From assembly GCA_028386065.3 (NCBI GenBank), contig JAKUCV010007249.1:1-64000 (forward strand): a stretch of DNA of 64,000 nt. Direction: 5' to 3'. This document shows positions 46,335-55,549 of the stretch, piece after piece. The notes below the pieces were generated by a model. It did no database searches. It was not told where the DNA came from and was given only the letters and a program-made list of their open reading frames with translations. Source of the DNA: Turnera subulata. Lineage: Eukaryota; Streptophyta; Magnoliopsida; Malpighiales; Passifloraceae. Both the position numbers and the translations under genes were made by a program. Positions within the stretch are counted from its first letter, which is position 1. Each line of letters begins with the position of its first letter.

Positions 46335-47283
46335 CTATAAGATGTATGCCCTTTGCTTCTTGTAGGACTTCTTCTCCTTTCCCTCCTTTGCTTTGGGGCA
46401 TTTGGACTTGATTTGCCCACTCTCTCCACACCCATAGCATTTGGGTGGTCCGGACATCTTTCTCCCTTTCTTTACAAATTCCTTCTTCAAGAATTTGTGG
46501 AATTTGCGGATGACAAGTCCGAGTTTCTGATCGACGTCGCTAGAGTCCGATTCAGTGAGCTCTTGCGTCTTGGAGGTGGAAGCTTTGAGAGCTATGTTCT
46601 TCTTCTTTGGTTCCTGCAAAGAGGGTTTAAGGATAGTGGTTTCATAGGTTAGAAGATTACCTCTAAGACTGTCAATTGTTGTGTTCGATGTCCCGATGTT
46701 TTCATAGATTGCGTCGGCTTTGGAACGCCATTCGGGAGTGAGGCATCTAAGGACTTTTCTGACCAAGTCCTTGTCGGAGTAGACCTTCTTGAGAGTATGA
46801 AGGTTATTTACGATTTTAGAAAATCGTTCGAACATCTCCTCAATTCCTTCGTTCTCCTTCATTCGAAAGAGTTCGTAATCTGCAGTGAGGGAGTCGATTT
46901 TGGCCTCTCGAACTTGATCGGTTCCTTCATAGGTGACCTCCAGCTTATCCCATATTTCTTTTGCGGTTGTGCAGCAAGAGATTTTCCGGTAATCATCGGG
47001 GTTGACTGCACAATAGAGCATGTTGATTGATTTGGCATTGTTTTCAACCAATACAATGTCTGCAGCGTTGTACTCCTCCTCCGTCTTTGGCACTTGGATT
47101 TCACCAACTTTCTTCATCGGAACTCTCTCCAATCTTCATGATTCGCCAAAGAGCATAGTTGTTGGATTGGAGGAAAATTCTCATCCTCTCTTTCCAGTAG
47201 CTGTAATTAGTGCCATCAAAGAACGGTGGACGAGTGGTTGATTGTCCTTCGAAGAGTCCTGCATGATTACTTGAAGAAGCCAT
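46335..47283 (-). pseudogene. Copia E gag N-terminal part, frameshifted
   Basis: Starts at 47283 with MASSSNHAGLFEG, then RPPFFDGTNYSYWKERMRIF (DUF4219-like). The frame is lost after about 55 codons; the next frame (from 47132) continues VGEIQVPKTEEEYNAADIVL, the UBN2/retrotrans_gag core (TAKEIWDKLEVTYEG) and a zinc knuckle CYGCGESGQIKSKC in which the usual histidine is glutamine. It ends in a stop at 46335. The protein would assemble the particle; this copy cannot make it in one piece. Confidence 0.85.
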
Positions 47284-47322
47284 AGAAAATTTCCTCTCAA
47301 ACGGTTAAGTCTTTCAGAGAGT

Positions 47323-47339
47323 TAGGCTCCGCTACCAAT
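47323..47339 (-). promoter_or_regulatory. Primer binding site of Copia E
   Basis: On the minus strand the LTR end TTCTAACA is followed by ATTGGTAGCGGAGCC. It starts like the common TTGGTATCAGAGC site but differs in the middle. The matching tRNA is not identified. Confidence 0.55.
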
Positions 47340-47349
47340 TGTTAGAACA

Positions 47350-47654
47350 NNNNNNNNNNNNNNNNNNNNNNNNNNNNNNNNNNNNNNNNNNNNNNNNNNN
47401 NNNNNNNNNNNNNNNNNNNNNNNNNNNNNNNNNNNNNNNNNNNNNNNNNNNNNNNNNNNNNNNNNNNNNNNNNNNNNNNNNNNNNNNNNNNNNNNNNNNN
47501 NNNNNNNNNNNNNNNNNNNNNNNNNNNNNNNNNNNNNNNNNNNNNNNNNNNNNNNNNNNNNNNNNNNNNNNNNNNNNNNNNNNNNNNNNNNNNNNNNNNN
47601 NNNNNNNNNNNNNNNNNNNNNNNNNNNNNNNNNNNNNNNNNNNNNNNNNNNNNN
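47350..47654. other. Assembly gap
   Basis: 305 N. The corresponding segment of the left LTR (about 39403-39977) is about 575 bp, so the gap is probably some 270 bp longer than shown. Confidence 0.9.
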
Positions 47655-47711
47655 AAAACAGCTTTAAACAAGACATAGTGGGTGCTGAAAAGTTGTCAGA
47701 ATAACGGTCAT

Positions 47712-48475
47712 AACATCGATGTTTAAAGTCTCAACATCGATGTTTTGTCCAGTAAATTTGAATTATTGGACTAACGGTAACTAAAACATCGATGTTATCA
47801 AACCCAACATCGATGTTATTTTGATTCTGTGTAAAATCCTTTAAAGCTTCATATGAAGAACATCGATGTTTGAAAACCAACATCGATGTTATTTTGCTTC
47901 TGTGAAAAAGAGATGAAAATTTATCATTGAAGAACATCAATGTTTTAATTCACAACATCGATGTTATTTTGCTTCTGTGAACAAGAGTTAAAAGACTCAA
48001 TTTGAAGAACATCGATGTTCTAAATCCAACATCGATGTTGTGCTCATGTAAGAAATATTTTCAAATGCAACGGTCACAAGAACATCGATGTTTAGGAAGC
48101 CAACATCGATGTTCTGAGCCTTCTGCCAATTTTTGGAAAATTCTTTGAAGGCAGGAACATCGATGTTTAGATGTAAACATCGATGTTTTGGAGCTATTGC
48201 CAACTTTTGGGAAAATGGTTGAAACCAAGAACATCGATGTTTGGGATGCCAATATCGATGTTATTTTGGCTTGGCAAAAACGATTTTAAAGTTGACTTGA
48301 AAGAACATCGATGTTACAAATGGGAACATCGATGTTATGACTAATTTTAAAAGCAACGGTCATTATAACATCGATGTTATGGATTAAACTTCGATGTTAT
48401 TTGCCTACTGCCAATTTTCGAAGAATTGTGCAAAGGCAGGAACATCGATGTTTAAATCCACAACATCGATGTTCA
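47712..48475. repeat. Paired AACATCGATGTT array, right LTR
   Basis: Collinear with the array at 40034-40795. The sites altered by one substitution differ in part between the two LTRs. Confidence 0.92.
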
Positions 48476-48895
48476 TTGCTCGAAAAATATTTTTATGCTT
48501 GGAAATATGTTATGTGATGCATGAGCAAAATTCATCTTATTTTGAGCCAATGTCCTAGAAGAGTTGAGTGTTATACCTTGTACAATTTATGAATCTAACT
48601 CTTCTTTCTTGGCTCTTCAATTCTTGTGCTCATTCACTTTGATCCTTTGCTCTTGATTTGGTTTCTTTGACTTAAGGATTGATTTGCCTTCATTTCAATT
48701 TATTTCTTTTTGCTTCCTTAATAGTTTGTCAACATCAAAACCTGTAAGAAGCAAGGAGGCATTAGTTCCAACAAAACATGTGGAAATTCATTGATTGTAA
48801 AAATTCTGGTTTTTCAATGAATGACCAAATAAATTTCGTGCATCATTATTGATCCGGAATGGCCCAACCGGTCATGCCAACAATAAATCCATGAA

Positions 48896-49190
48896 CCAAC
48901 TTCAAGTTAGTGCCAGCTTCAGGCTGCTATTTATGTGTCAGCTTCAGGCTGGATATGACAACTTAGGAAAATTATTTACCAGCTTTTAGCTGGTGCATAA
49001 CAGCTATAAATTACATATCTATCAGCCAACTTCTAGTTGGTCTCAGCTTCGGGCTGTTCAAACTGTGTATTTAAACACTTAAAATTGCTAGCTTCAGGCT
49101 AGTGCATTCCAGCTTCTGGCTGGATATGGTAAGTTTCAATTACTCGAATATTTTATATTTAATAACTTGAAATTGCTAGCTTCTGGCTGC
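48896..49190 (-). repeat. Mini-hairpin array (D)
   Basis: Units such as CCAGC-TTCAG-GCTGG, CCAAC-TTCTA-GTTGG and CTAGC-TTCAG-GCTAG (plus strand), upstream of the antisense ORF as in B and C. Confidence 0.85.
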
Positions 49191-49431
49191 TATACATGTG
49201 TCAATTTTAGGCTTATTTTTTCCACTCATGTCGAAAAAGATCAGAATTATTGGACAATAATTAAAGTAGTGGCAAACTATTCCAAAAGCAAAACCTCGAA
49301 GATAGAAAAGCTTTGGAGTTTACTGACAAATAATGCAAATTTTTAATTACCGAAAAATCTTCTGGATCTTTTCGGAGACAAAAAAAGGGCCCACATTTGA
49401 AAAACTGACACCTAGCTGTCTAATCTCAGAC

Positions 49432-49439
49432 TATAAGAA
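49432..49439 (+). promoter_or_regulatory. TATA box of the antisense ORF in D
   Basis: TATAAGAA, 68 bp upstream of the ATG at 49500, within the same conserved segment as in C. Confidence 0.6.
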
Positions 49440-49499
49440 GGGGAGGCGGTTGAGACAGGAAGATGTAGAAAACTCAGAAAAATCAACAAGACAAGAAAA

Positions 49500-50182
49500 A
49501 TGCCTTCCCCAGCTACTGTTTTCTTTATTGAGGGTGCCTCTCTAGGAAGAAGGAATAGGTTAGCTTATAGCATGTTGAATGAGCAGCTTGAGGAATTACC
49601 GAATGATCTGACGAGAATTCCTTATTTAGTGTTTGTTGATGAACTATATTCATCTAGGTTCTTTGTAACTCCTATGGAAGAAACATTCTTCCTAGAGGAC
49701 CAAAGCAATCTAAGGGCTTCCTTTTATTGCTCGGCTAACTCTATTATGTTTTTCATATCTGATAGACTGCAGGAATTTCAGGTAGAGCCTTCATGTCAAT
49801 TTTAAATCAAAGCAGTTATTATCAGGTTTCTATGATGGCTCGGAGCGTCCCAAGGGTGACTGGGTTACCACCTACATGGCCTAAGGTACGACTTTTACTG
49901 TGGAATTGCAGGGTTGTAGCAAGAAGGTCTCAAGACTTTGTAGGTACCTTAAGGGATCTGAAGAATCAGTACAAGCCCAACATGGTACTGATTACTGAGA
50001 CTTTTTGGCAAGCAAGAGAGAATCATGGTGTGATTCCACTTCGTTTTCCTCCAACGAATCGGTTTGAGATACCTGGAGAAAACAACATGGGTGGTATGTG
50101 GTTCTCCTGGAACGACAGTGTTAGGGTCAACATTAACAGTGAGGCTCAGAGTTTTAGAGTGAATGTTGTACCCAACAGATAA
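49500..50182 (+). pseudogene. Antisense ORF of Copia D, one-base frameshift
   Basis: Nearly identical to the copy in C, but one A is missing at about 49798 (CATGTCAATTTT against CATGTCAAATTTT in C), giving a 101-codon ORF (49500-49805) and a second open part (49793-50182) that covers the rest, including the LINE-endonuclease-like half and the VNVVPNR end. Apart from this single deletion the frame is open. Confidence 0.88.
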
Positions 50183-50734
50183 ATATCTGTTTAAACTTAT
50201 GTATGAGGACAATTCCTCTTTGAATGTTCTCTAGTTTATGGATCCATTATGCAATAATAATATGCATATTTTCCCTTTGCCATTAAAACCTCATCCAGGG
50301 CCATAAGCACAATTAATTATACTATTTTATTCACTTCAGGGAATAGAGCAGAGTCAATTCAACAGGATCCATAATAATCTCTTTTATTACTGTAAATGGG
50401 GGTTTCTGTACTCTTCAAGAGTATTAGCTCTTTTAGAGCATAAATATATGATCTTCTAGATCATAGTAAAGCTTGCGTTCTTTGGGAACATATTCAAACT
50501 TATGCTCTTCTGGAGCGTGTTAATCTTTTTCTCATTTTGAGATTGTACTATCACATGTTATGTGAAATAGTTGACATACACACATATAATTCTCCCCCTT
50601 GGATGTCAACTTGCATTTGTCTTCAGGACAAATGCCGGAGCCATTATTCTTTAAACAATGATCAAATGCTGTAAAGTAAATAAAATAAAAATAAAAATTG
50701 CACATAATAATAAAATTGAAACATAAAATTATTC

Positions 50735-51010
50735 AATATATACTTGCTTGCACCTTCAGGGTAAGTAAGATAATAACAGTATCCATCTTCGGATGGTCAT
50801 ACAATATTCACCTTCTGGAGGTCATACAATATCCACTTTTTGGTAGTCATATCTTTCTTCAATTTTCCTCAAAGATCTACAAGATCTTTTGGCAGTAAGA
50901 CATACAGTCTTTGCTTTATATTCACCTTTTAATGCGTCTTCCAGACGATTTGCATTTAAATGCATTCAATGCCTATGACAAATTTCTTCCGGAAATTTTA
51001 AGGGCCTCCA
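50735..51010 (-). pseudogene. Copia D gag remnant and hairpins
   Basis: Minus strand: GCACC/GGTGC-type and DHQK-derived hairpin units, then the LKISGRNLL-like segment (about 50980-51010). Equivalent to 13594-13893 in B. Confidence 0.6.
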
Positions 51011-51064
51011 ATTTTTGTAATATAATCCCAAAATGAAATAAACAAAAGACTTAAATAAATAAAT

Positions 51065-51323
51065 ATGGGCCTTTTATAATTAGCCCAATTAAAATTAAAT
51101 GGCTGAAAAATAAAAACAATGGGCCTTGTATTAGCCCCAATCAGAATGTAAATTAAAGCAAGAAAATAAATATAATGGGCCTTTTCATAGCCCTATAACC
51201 AAAAATTAAAAGGCAATGGGCCTTTTATGAGCCCATTTGTAATAAAAAGGCGGCTTAGCCGGCCAATAAATGAAACAAGGCGGCTTTGCCGGCCAACAAA
51301 GAGATAAGGCGGCTTAACCGGCC
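51065..51323 (-). repeat. Leader repeats of Copia D
   Basis: Four GGGCC...GCCC pairs (51065-51236), then three copies of GGCGGCTTAGCCGGCC with changes in the central bases (51249-51264, 51279-51294, 51308-51323). The latter set is not seen in B or C. Confidence 0.75.
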
Positions 51324-51429
51324 ATTATTGAATACAAAATAAAGCATAATAATAGAGGGTATGCTTACTCGATAAATCTTTCAGCAATAATATACAATAT
51401 ATCATACTAATACCTGGTTACTATTCCGG

Positions 51430-51534
51430 TATATATTTATTTTATTTTATTTTATTTTATTTTTTTCTTTTTTTTATCTCCCCCTATTTTCTCTCTCTTT
51501 TTTTTTTTAAGTTTCTCTCTACATTCCCCCCCCC

Positions 51535-51588
<54 letters not shown>

Positions 51589-51590
51589 CC

Positions 51591-51635
<45 letters not shown>

Positions 51636-51685
51636 CCCCCCCCCCCCCCTTTTTTTTTTTCTTTTCTCTCTCCTTTTTTTTTAAT
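51430..51685. repeat. Poly(C)/poly(T) homopolymer block
   Basis: Runs of TTTTA followed by long C and T homopolymers. The composition is suspicious for sequencing or assembly error. The minus-strand lysine/glycine ORF 51452-51880 is an artefact of it. Confidence 0.8.
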
Positions 51686-52418
51686 GCACTGGGCTTGAAC
51701 AGTACCGGCCCAGGTTTTTTTTTGTAAAATCGGACTGGGCCGAACAGTGCTGGCCCAGTTGAAGCTCAGGCTAAAGCCCAGGCCTGCCAGAAGCCCAGCC
51801 CAGCCTAGCCCGACCCGAACCAGACAGCCCATCAGCCCAGCCTGCAGGTTAAACCTGACCCGGACCACGGACCAGTTCACATTTCCGGGTCGGGGTCGTC
51901 TTCAACCTCGAGCTCTCCTCGTGAGATGCAGGCGGCGGCGCACGACGAACGGCGACAGCGGGGAGCGACACGGCTGGGTGTTGGACGGGCGCGACTGTTG
52001 GTGCTGGAGGTCGCAGCGTCGACGGCAGGTAGGGGAGAGCAAAACTCCCGAGCCGACCCGATACCGTCCGACGTCGGGTCGGCAGCGGTCGACAAATGTG
52101 TCCCTCGAAGCGTGGTCGGCTCAGCTTCAAACCGCCCCGCAGGTATGGCTGTATGAGGGGTTGCAGCTGTCGGTCGGTAGGTCGGTAACCGACGCCGACA
52201 CCCACCCAACCCAATCACCCCATATACTTCACATATATGTAAAAAAAACCCTAAAAATTCCTAATTTCTCATCTCTTTCTCTCTGCCTCTCTTTCTCTCT
52301 GCCTCTCTCTCGCTCAAACTCTCAATTTCTTCTCATCTCTCTCGCTCAAACCCTCAAACTCACCCTCAAACTCACTCTCAATTTCTTCTCATCTCTCTCT
52401 CGCTCTCGCTCAAACCCT

Positions 52419-52658
52419 TCACAGAACCACCAAGTCTATGCTCACAGTAGAAATAGGGGACGGGCGCAGTGGCGGAGGGGGGAGGGGGGGCGTTGAGTTG
52501 CCCGGATCTCTGGAGGGGGCCGGAGGTGATGAGGGAGATTGGGCCGGAAGAATTCTTGATTGGCCAGAGGAGGAGTTGAGCATGGATCCGCTGTTGTTGT
52601 TGGAGGAAGAGGTGGACTTACCCAGCTCCCCTGACTTCTTCCTTCCTTCCTTCACCAA
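52419..52658 (-). pseudogene. Unidentified captured coding fragment
   Basis: The minus-strand frame has KSTSSSNNNSGSMLNSSSG, then PSSPPAPSRD and PPLPPPPLRPSP, a low-complexity Ser/Pro-rich peptide like the N-terminus of some regulatory proteins. The plus frame is also open. Not identified. Confidence 0.3.
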
Positions 52659-52784
52659 ACGAAACCCCCAAATTCCACTTCCCTTTAATTCCTAGACTTA
52701 TTGCTGATTTCTCTTGTTTTTACTAAAGACTAGGAAGTGAGAAAACGAGAGAGGAAATAAGGGATGCAGATTTCTCTTGTTTGC

Positions 52785-53044
52785 AGATTTCTCTTGTTGT
52801 GGGTCAGTGTTGAGGGGGAAAGGGCGGTGGTGGGGAAGTACTGGCACGCATGGATTCAGGGGAAGGAATTGGAAGTGGATAGTGCGGTGGAGAGAGTGGC
52901 GGAGTTGCTGGTTAAAGTGTTTGCAAATGGAGGGAGAGAGGAAGGCGTGATTCATGGGGAGTTTATGCCAGTTGGTGCCGATGGGAGGATTGTGCTATCC
53001 TTTAACTTGCTCAATGCGGAACCTGGTGATTGGGTTTACGATTG
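52785..53044 (+). pseudogene. PIG-S exon captured by the hAT
   Basis: The peptide RAVVGKYWHAWIQGKELE, then NGGREEGVIHGEFMPVGADG and IVLSFNLLNAEPGDWVYDW, matches what I remember of the lumenal part of plant PIG-S, a subunit of the ER GPI transamidase. It begins after TTTGCAG (52785) and ends at a splice donor, GATTG|GTAATG (53044/53045), so exon and flanking intron were taken as DNA, not from mRNA. It is a single internal exon and cannot act as PIG-S. Confidence 0.7.
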
Positions 53045-53847
53045 GTAATGAGCCTTGGCATTGTTGTTTTTTTAGTTATTCAAAAGCTTTGTCAGTTTAG
53101 ATGCTAGAATGTTCGATTTTGATTTTTTTAGTTATGAAGAGGTGGTCTCTTTCTCTTGATTTTTTTCGTTTATTGCAATTTATATTCTCACAGATTTTTT
53201 TTTCTTTTACATGTATAGTCGGCTCGGTATTGTCGGTATGCCGACCGAACCGAGTCGGTAGCAGTCGGCATGGCCTATTTCTTAGCTTGGTACCTACCGA
53301 TCGGTAGGAAGTCGGTAGGAGGGTACCTCCTGTACCGTCGGTATGAACAAAAATCGGCTTGGTATTGCCGAACCGCGCCGATTGCTCTCCCCTAACGGCA
53401 GGAGGCGAGGGTGAAGGTCGACCCGGTTGGCCGCGGCGGACAATGCTGCAACGAATGGCGATGACGTTGGTTCCGTTTGGTGACAGCTACGGCGAGTAAG
53501 ACGACGACTCGTGCGGCGGCGTGGCTGGAGGCTGGAGGAAAATGGAGCAGTTGCGTGCAGGGGGGATCCGTCTAGGAGACCCGACTGGGAGGGGAAGATC
53601 CGAAGGGTTGCTCGTCGGGTTTTCTCCTCCTGGTGGCGCGTCCGGCGGCGGTGATAGAAAGGGAAAACTCCGTCGAGGTCACGACGGCATGGGGAACAAG
53701 ATGGTGGCGGCGGTGAGACGGGAGGCGGCCCGAAACCGGTTGCCATGAACAGTAACCGGGAGGTTGACGGTTCTGTGATGCTTGGGTTTTCTTTTCCGGT
53801 TTTCTTCTTTGCTTTTTCAGCAAAAACGATGCTTTGGGTATGGATGA

Positions 53848-53861
53848 TCGTGCTGATAACG
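53848..53861 (-). promoter_or_regulatory. Primer binding site of Copia D
   Basis: Minus-strand CGTTATCAGCACGA, the same as in B and C, although the adjoining LTR and leader differ. Confidence 0.65.
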
Positions 53862-54054
53862 TGTTATAAATTTTGTGTTTAAAGATGTGAAATGCTTAGT
53901 GATTATGGCCTGTGAAGAGGAAGAGAAGGAGTAGAATGCAGGGGAAGAGTGGCAGAGCTTCGTCTCAATCTATTCATTTCTTTCTATTGTATATATATAT
54001 ATAACATGATGTTAGGTACAACAGTTTCACACACTACACACATGTTTTATAACA
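53862..54054 (-). repeat. 5' LTR of Copia D (genomic right)
   Basis: 193 bp, nearly identical to 36809-36998, with a slightly longer TA run. Confidence 0.92.
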
Positions 54055-54059
54055 GAAAG

Positions 54060-54162
54060 TATATTATTATTTACTTTCTATTGGTCCACTGTTGATTTTT
54101 AAAAATATAGTTTTGGCGCTAGAAATGTGAATCAATTTTGTGATGGTGGGAATTTTGGCGCC
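54060..54162 (-). promoter_or_regulatory. Displaced promoter of the host gene with two E2F-like sites
   Basis: Before Copia D inserted, this sequence directly preceded the host gene (ATG at 36744). It contains TTTTGGCGC (54111-54119) and TTTTGGCGCC (54153-54162), matching the E2F consensus TTTSSCGC, and a minus-strand CCAAT (near 54080). Without D the sites would lie roughly 115 and 157 bp upstream of the ATG. They are now about 17 kb away. Confidence 0.6.
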
Positions 54163-55469
54163 AGAAGTTTGGAGCCGGGAAGGGTGAAGATAATTTTTTT
54201 GGGTTTTTGGATTTTTTTTTGTCTTCAAAATTTACCCTTTTTACCAATCTATACCTCTATTGTTTGTTTGGCCATGTACTCAAACTTTTTCTGGACAGAC
54301 CAATTGTGAACTTTGAGGCAAGTATCTGCTGATGTGGCAAGTTACCCCGGACTTGGCCTTCTGGGGGTGCCTCGAGATGACGTACAACGTCGTTTACGAG
54401 TTTTGGATGGACGCGCTAGATTCACATGTCTTTCTGAGCCCCATGTGCAACCAACCTAGTCACTTGACCTAAAACGAAAAGAGGAATGCTATCTGCTGTC
54501 GCCTAGACACTCGCCAATGATAGTCGCTCCTCAGTAATTGCTATGTGGATAGTGTTTCACTAAAACTTAACCCGTTATCTATTTGTGTGGTTGAACTAAA
54601 CGGAGTTAATTACTACAATTATCTTTTTACTTTAGAATTTAAATAAATGAATGAATAAAGTGATATGTTAGGAATTTCAATAAATGAATAAAGTGATATC
54701 TGATAAGTAGAGGAGAAAATATAATTAAGTAAATCTGGATGACTAAAATCAAGAAAATAAATATATATCCAATATTATCATAGTAAGAATGAGAATACTA
54801 ATTGAACTCTAGCACTTAAAAAATAATCTTTTTAATAAATATATTTTTAACAACCCTCATATTTTTTTTTCTTTTTTTTTCCCTAACTTTTCATGCCTTC
54901 CAGTTTTGTTTTGGTTCCTCATCGAACTTTTTTCTTTTAAAAATAATTTTTCTCAAAATATTTACTGATATGATGCTTTTATTTAAGTTCTATTTTTTAA
55001 TTTATTTCTATTTTTTTTATTTTTACAATCTGATAACTTTAGAGTAGTTTAATATTTATTGAAATTCTTAAGAGAGAGAAACAATTAAGTTATAAAAAAT
55101 AAGTATTAGTAATTAATTCTTAGTTTGTTTTTCACCACAAAAGTGTTGTTCCCTTGCATTTATCCCTCTACTTTAATAATATTCTTTTTATTGGTCTATT
55201 GGTTTGGTAATTTATGAATAGTGGTTAAATTTGTTTTGTTTCTTTTTGAAAAATGTATATTTTGGATCACTTCAAGCTTTGGGTTTTCATTTCCTAAGGC
55301 CTCTCCTTTTAAAACAAAACTTAAAGCCTTTGTTATTTGTTTAAGAGAATTGGGCATTTCTATTGTGTTTATAAAACTAAGAGCCCAAGCTCATATTTTG
55401 CTGCCCATTGTTACAACTCACCGTTTCGTTTAAAGAGAGTTTGGCTTCAGTAGTTTCTCATAACTGTTG
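54163..55469. other. AT-rich interval, no gene seen
   Basis: No domain or RNA gene is recognised. Short GC-richer text around 54330-54480 recalls MULE-type ends but no inverted partner was found. Confidence 0.4.
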
Positions 55470-55549
55470 TACAACGGCTCTTTTTTTTTTTTGAACGTCA
55501 AAGGCATATATATATTGATTAAAGACTTAAGAATAGATGCTATCCATGT

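Larger units (their letters stand above)
39393..48773 (-). mobile_element. Copia E: gag-only, SIRE-like, nested in D
   Basis: LTRs 39393-41095 and 47340-48773 (the latter with an assembly gap), perfect TSD AAACA (39388-39392 and 48774-48778). In element orientation: LTR, gag, palindrome array, antisense 227-aa ORF, palindrome array, 403-aa ORF, polypurine tract, LTR. No integrase, reverse transcriptase or RNase H is seen, so it is non-autonomous. The LTRs are almost identical where both are sequenced, so this is the youngest large insertion here. Confidence 0.92.
47340..48773 (-). repeat. 5' LTR of Copia E (genomic right, gapped)
   Basis: Starts TGTTAGAAC, runs into 305 N (47350-47654), then continues collinearly with 39978-41095 of the left LTR to TTCCAACA. 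The sequenced part differs from the left LTR only by scattered substitutions. Confidence 0.92.
52030..53394. mobile_element. Non-autonomous hAT carrying gene fragments
   Basis: TIRs TAGGGGAGAGCAA (52030) and TTGCTCTCCCCTA (53382-53394), with a perfect 8-bp TSD ACGGCAGG (52022-52029 and 53395-53402). Subterminal GTCGGT/ACCGAC repeats lie at both ends (52165-52195 and 53220-53345). No transposase. The interior carries at least one recognisable host exon. Confidence 0.92.
51690..53847 (-). other. GC-rich 5' leader of Copia D, interrupted by hAT
   Basis: Between the homopolymer block and the PBS, D has about 790 bp of GC-rich sequence (51690-52029 and 53395-53847) not present in B or C. It includes repeated AGCCCAG words (51770-51850) and open frames on both strands. 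It may be host DNA acquired by this lineage. Confidence 0.45.
36809..54054 (-). mobile_element. Copia D, complete ends, carries Copia E and a hAT
   Basis: LTRs 36809-36998 and 53862-54054 with a perfect TSD GAAAG (36804-36808 and 54055-54059). Minus orientation. Subtracting Copia E (39393-48773) and the hAT (52030-53394) leaves about 6.5 kb. The internal order matches B and C, but the LTRs are unrelated to theirs. The two LTRs are very similar, so the insertion is young. Its 3' end lies about 64 bp from the ATG of the minus-strand host gene, and on the same strand. Confidence 0.92.

Noticed and set aside
47332..47704. ORFs composed of X
   Set aside because: They span the N gap.
51452..51880. 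142-codon Lys/Gly-rich ORF
   Set aside because: Made by poly(C)/poly(T) runs.
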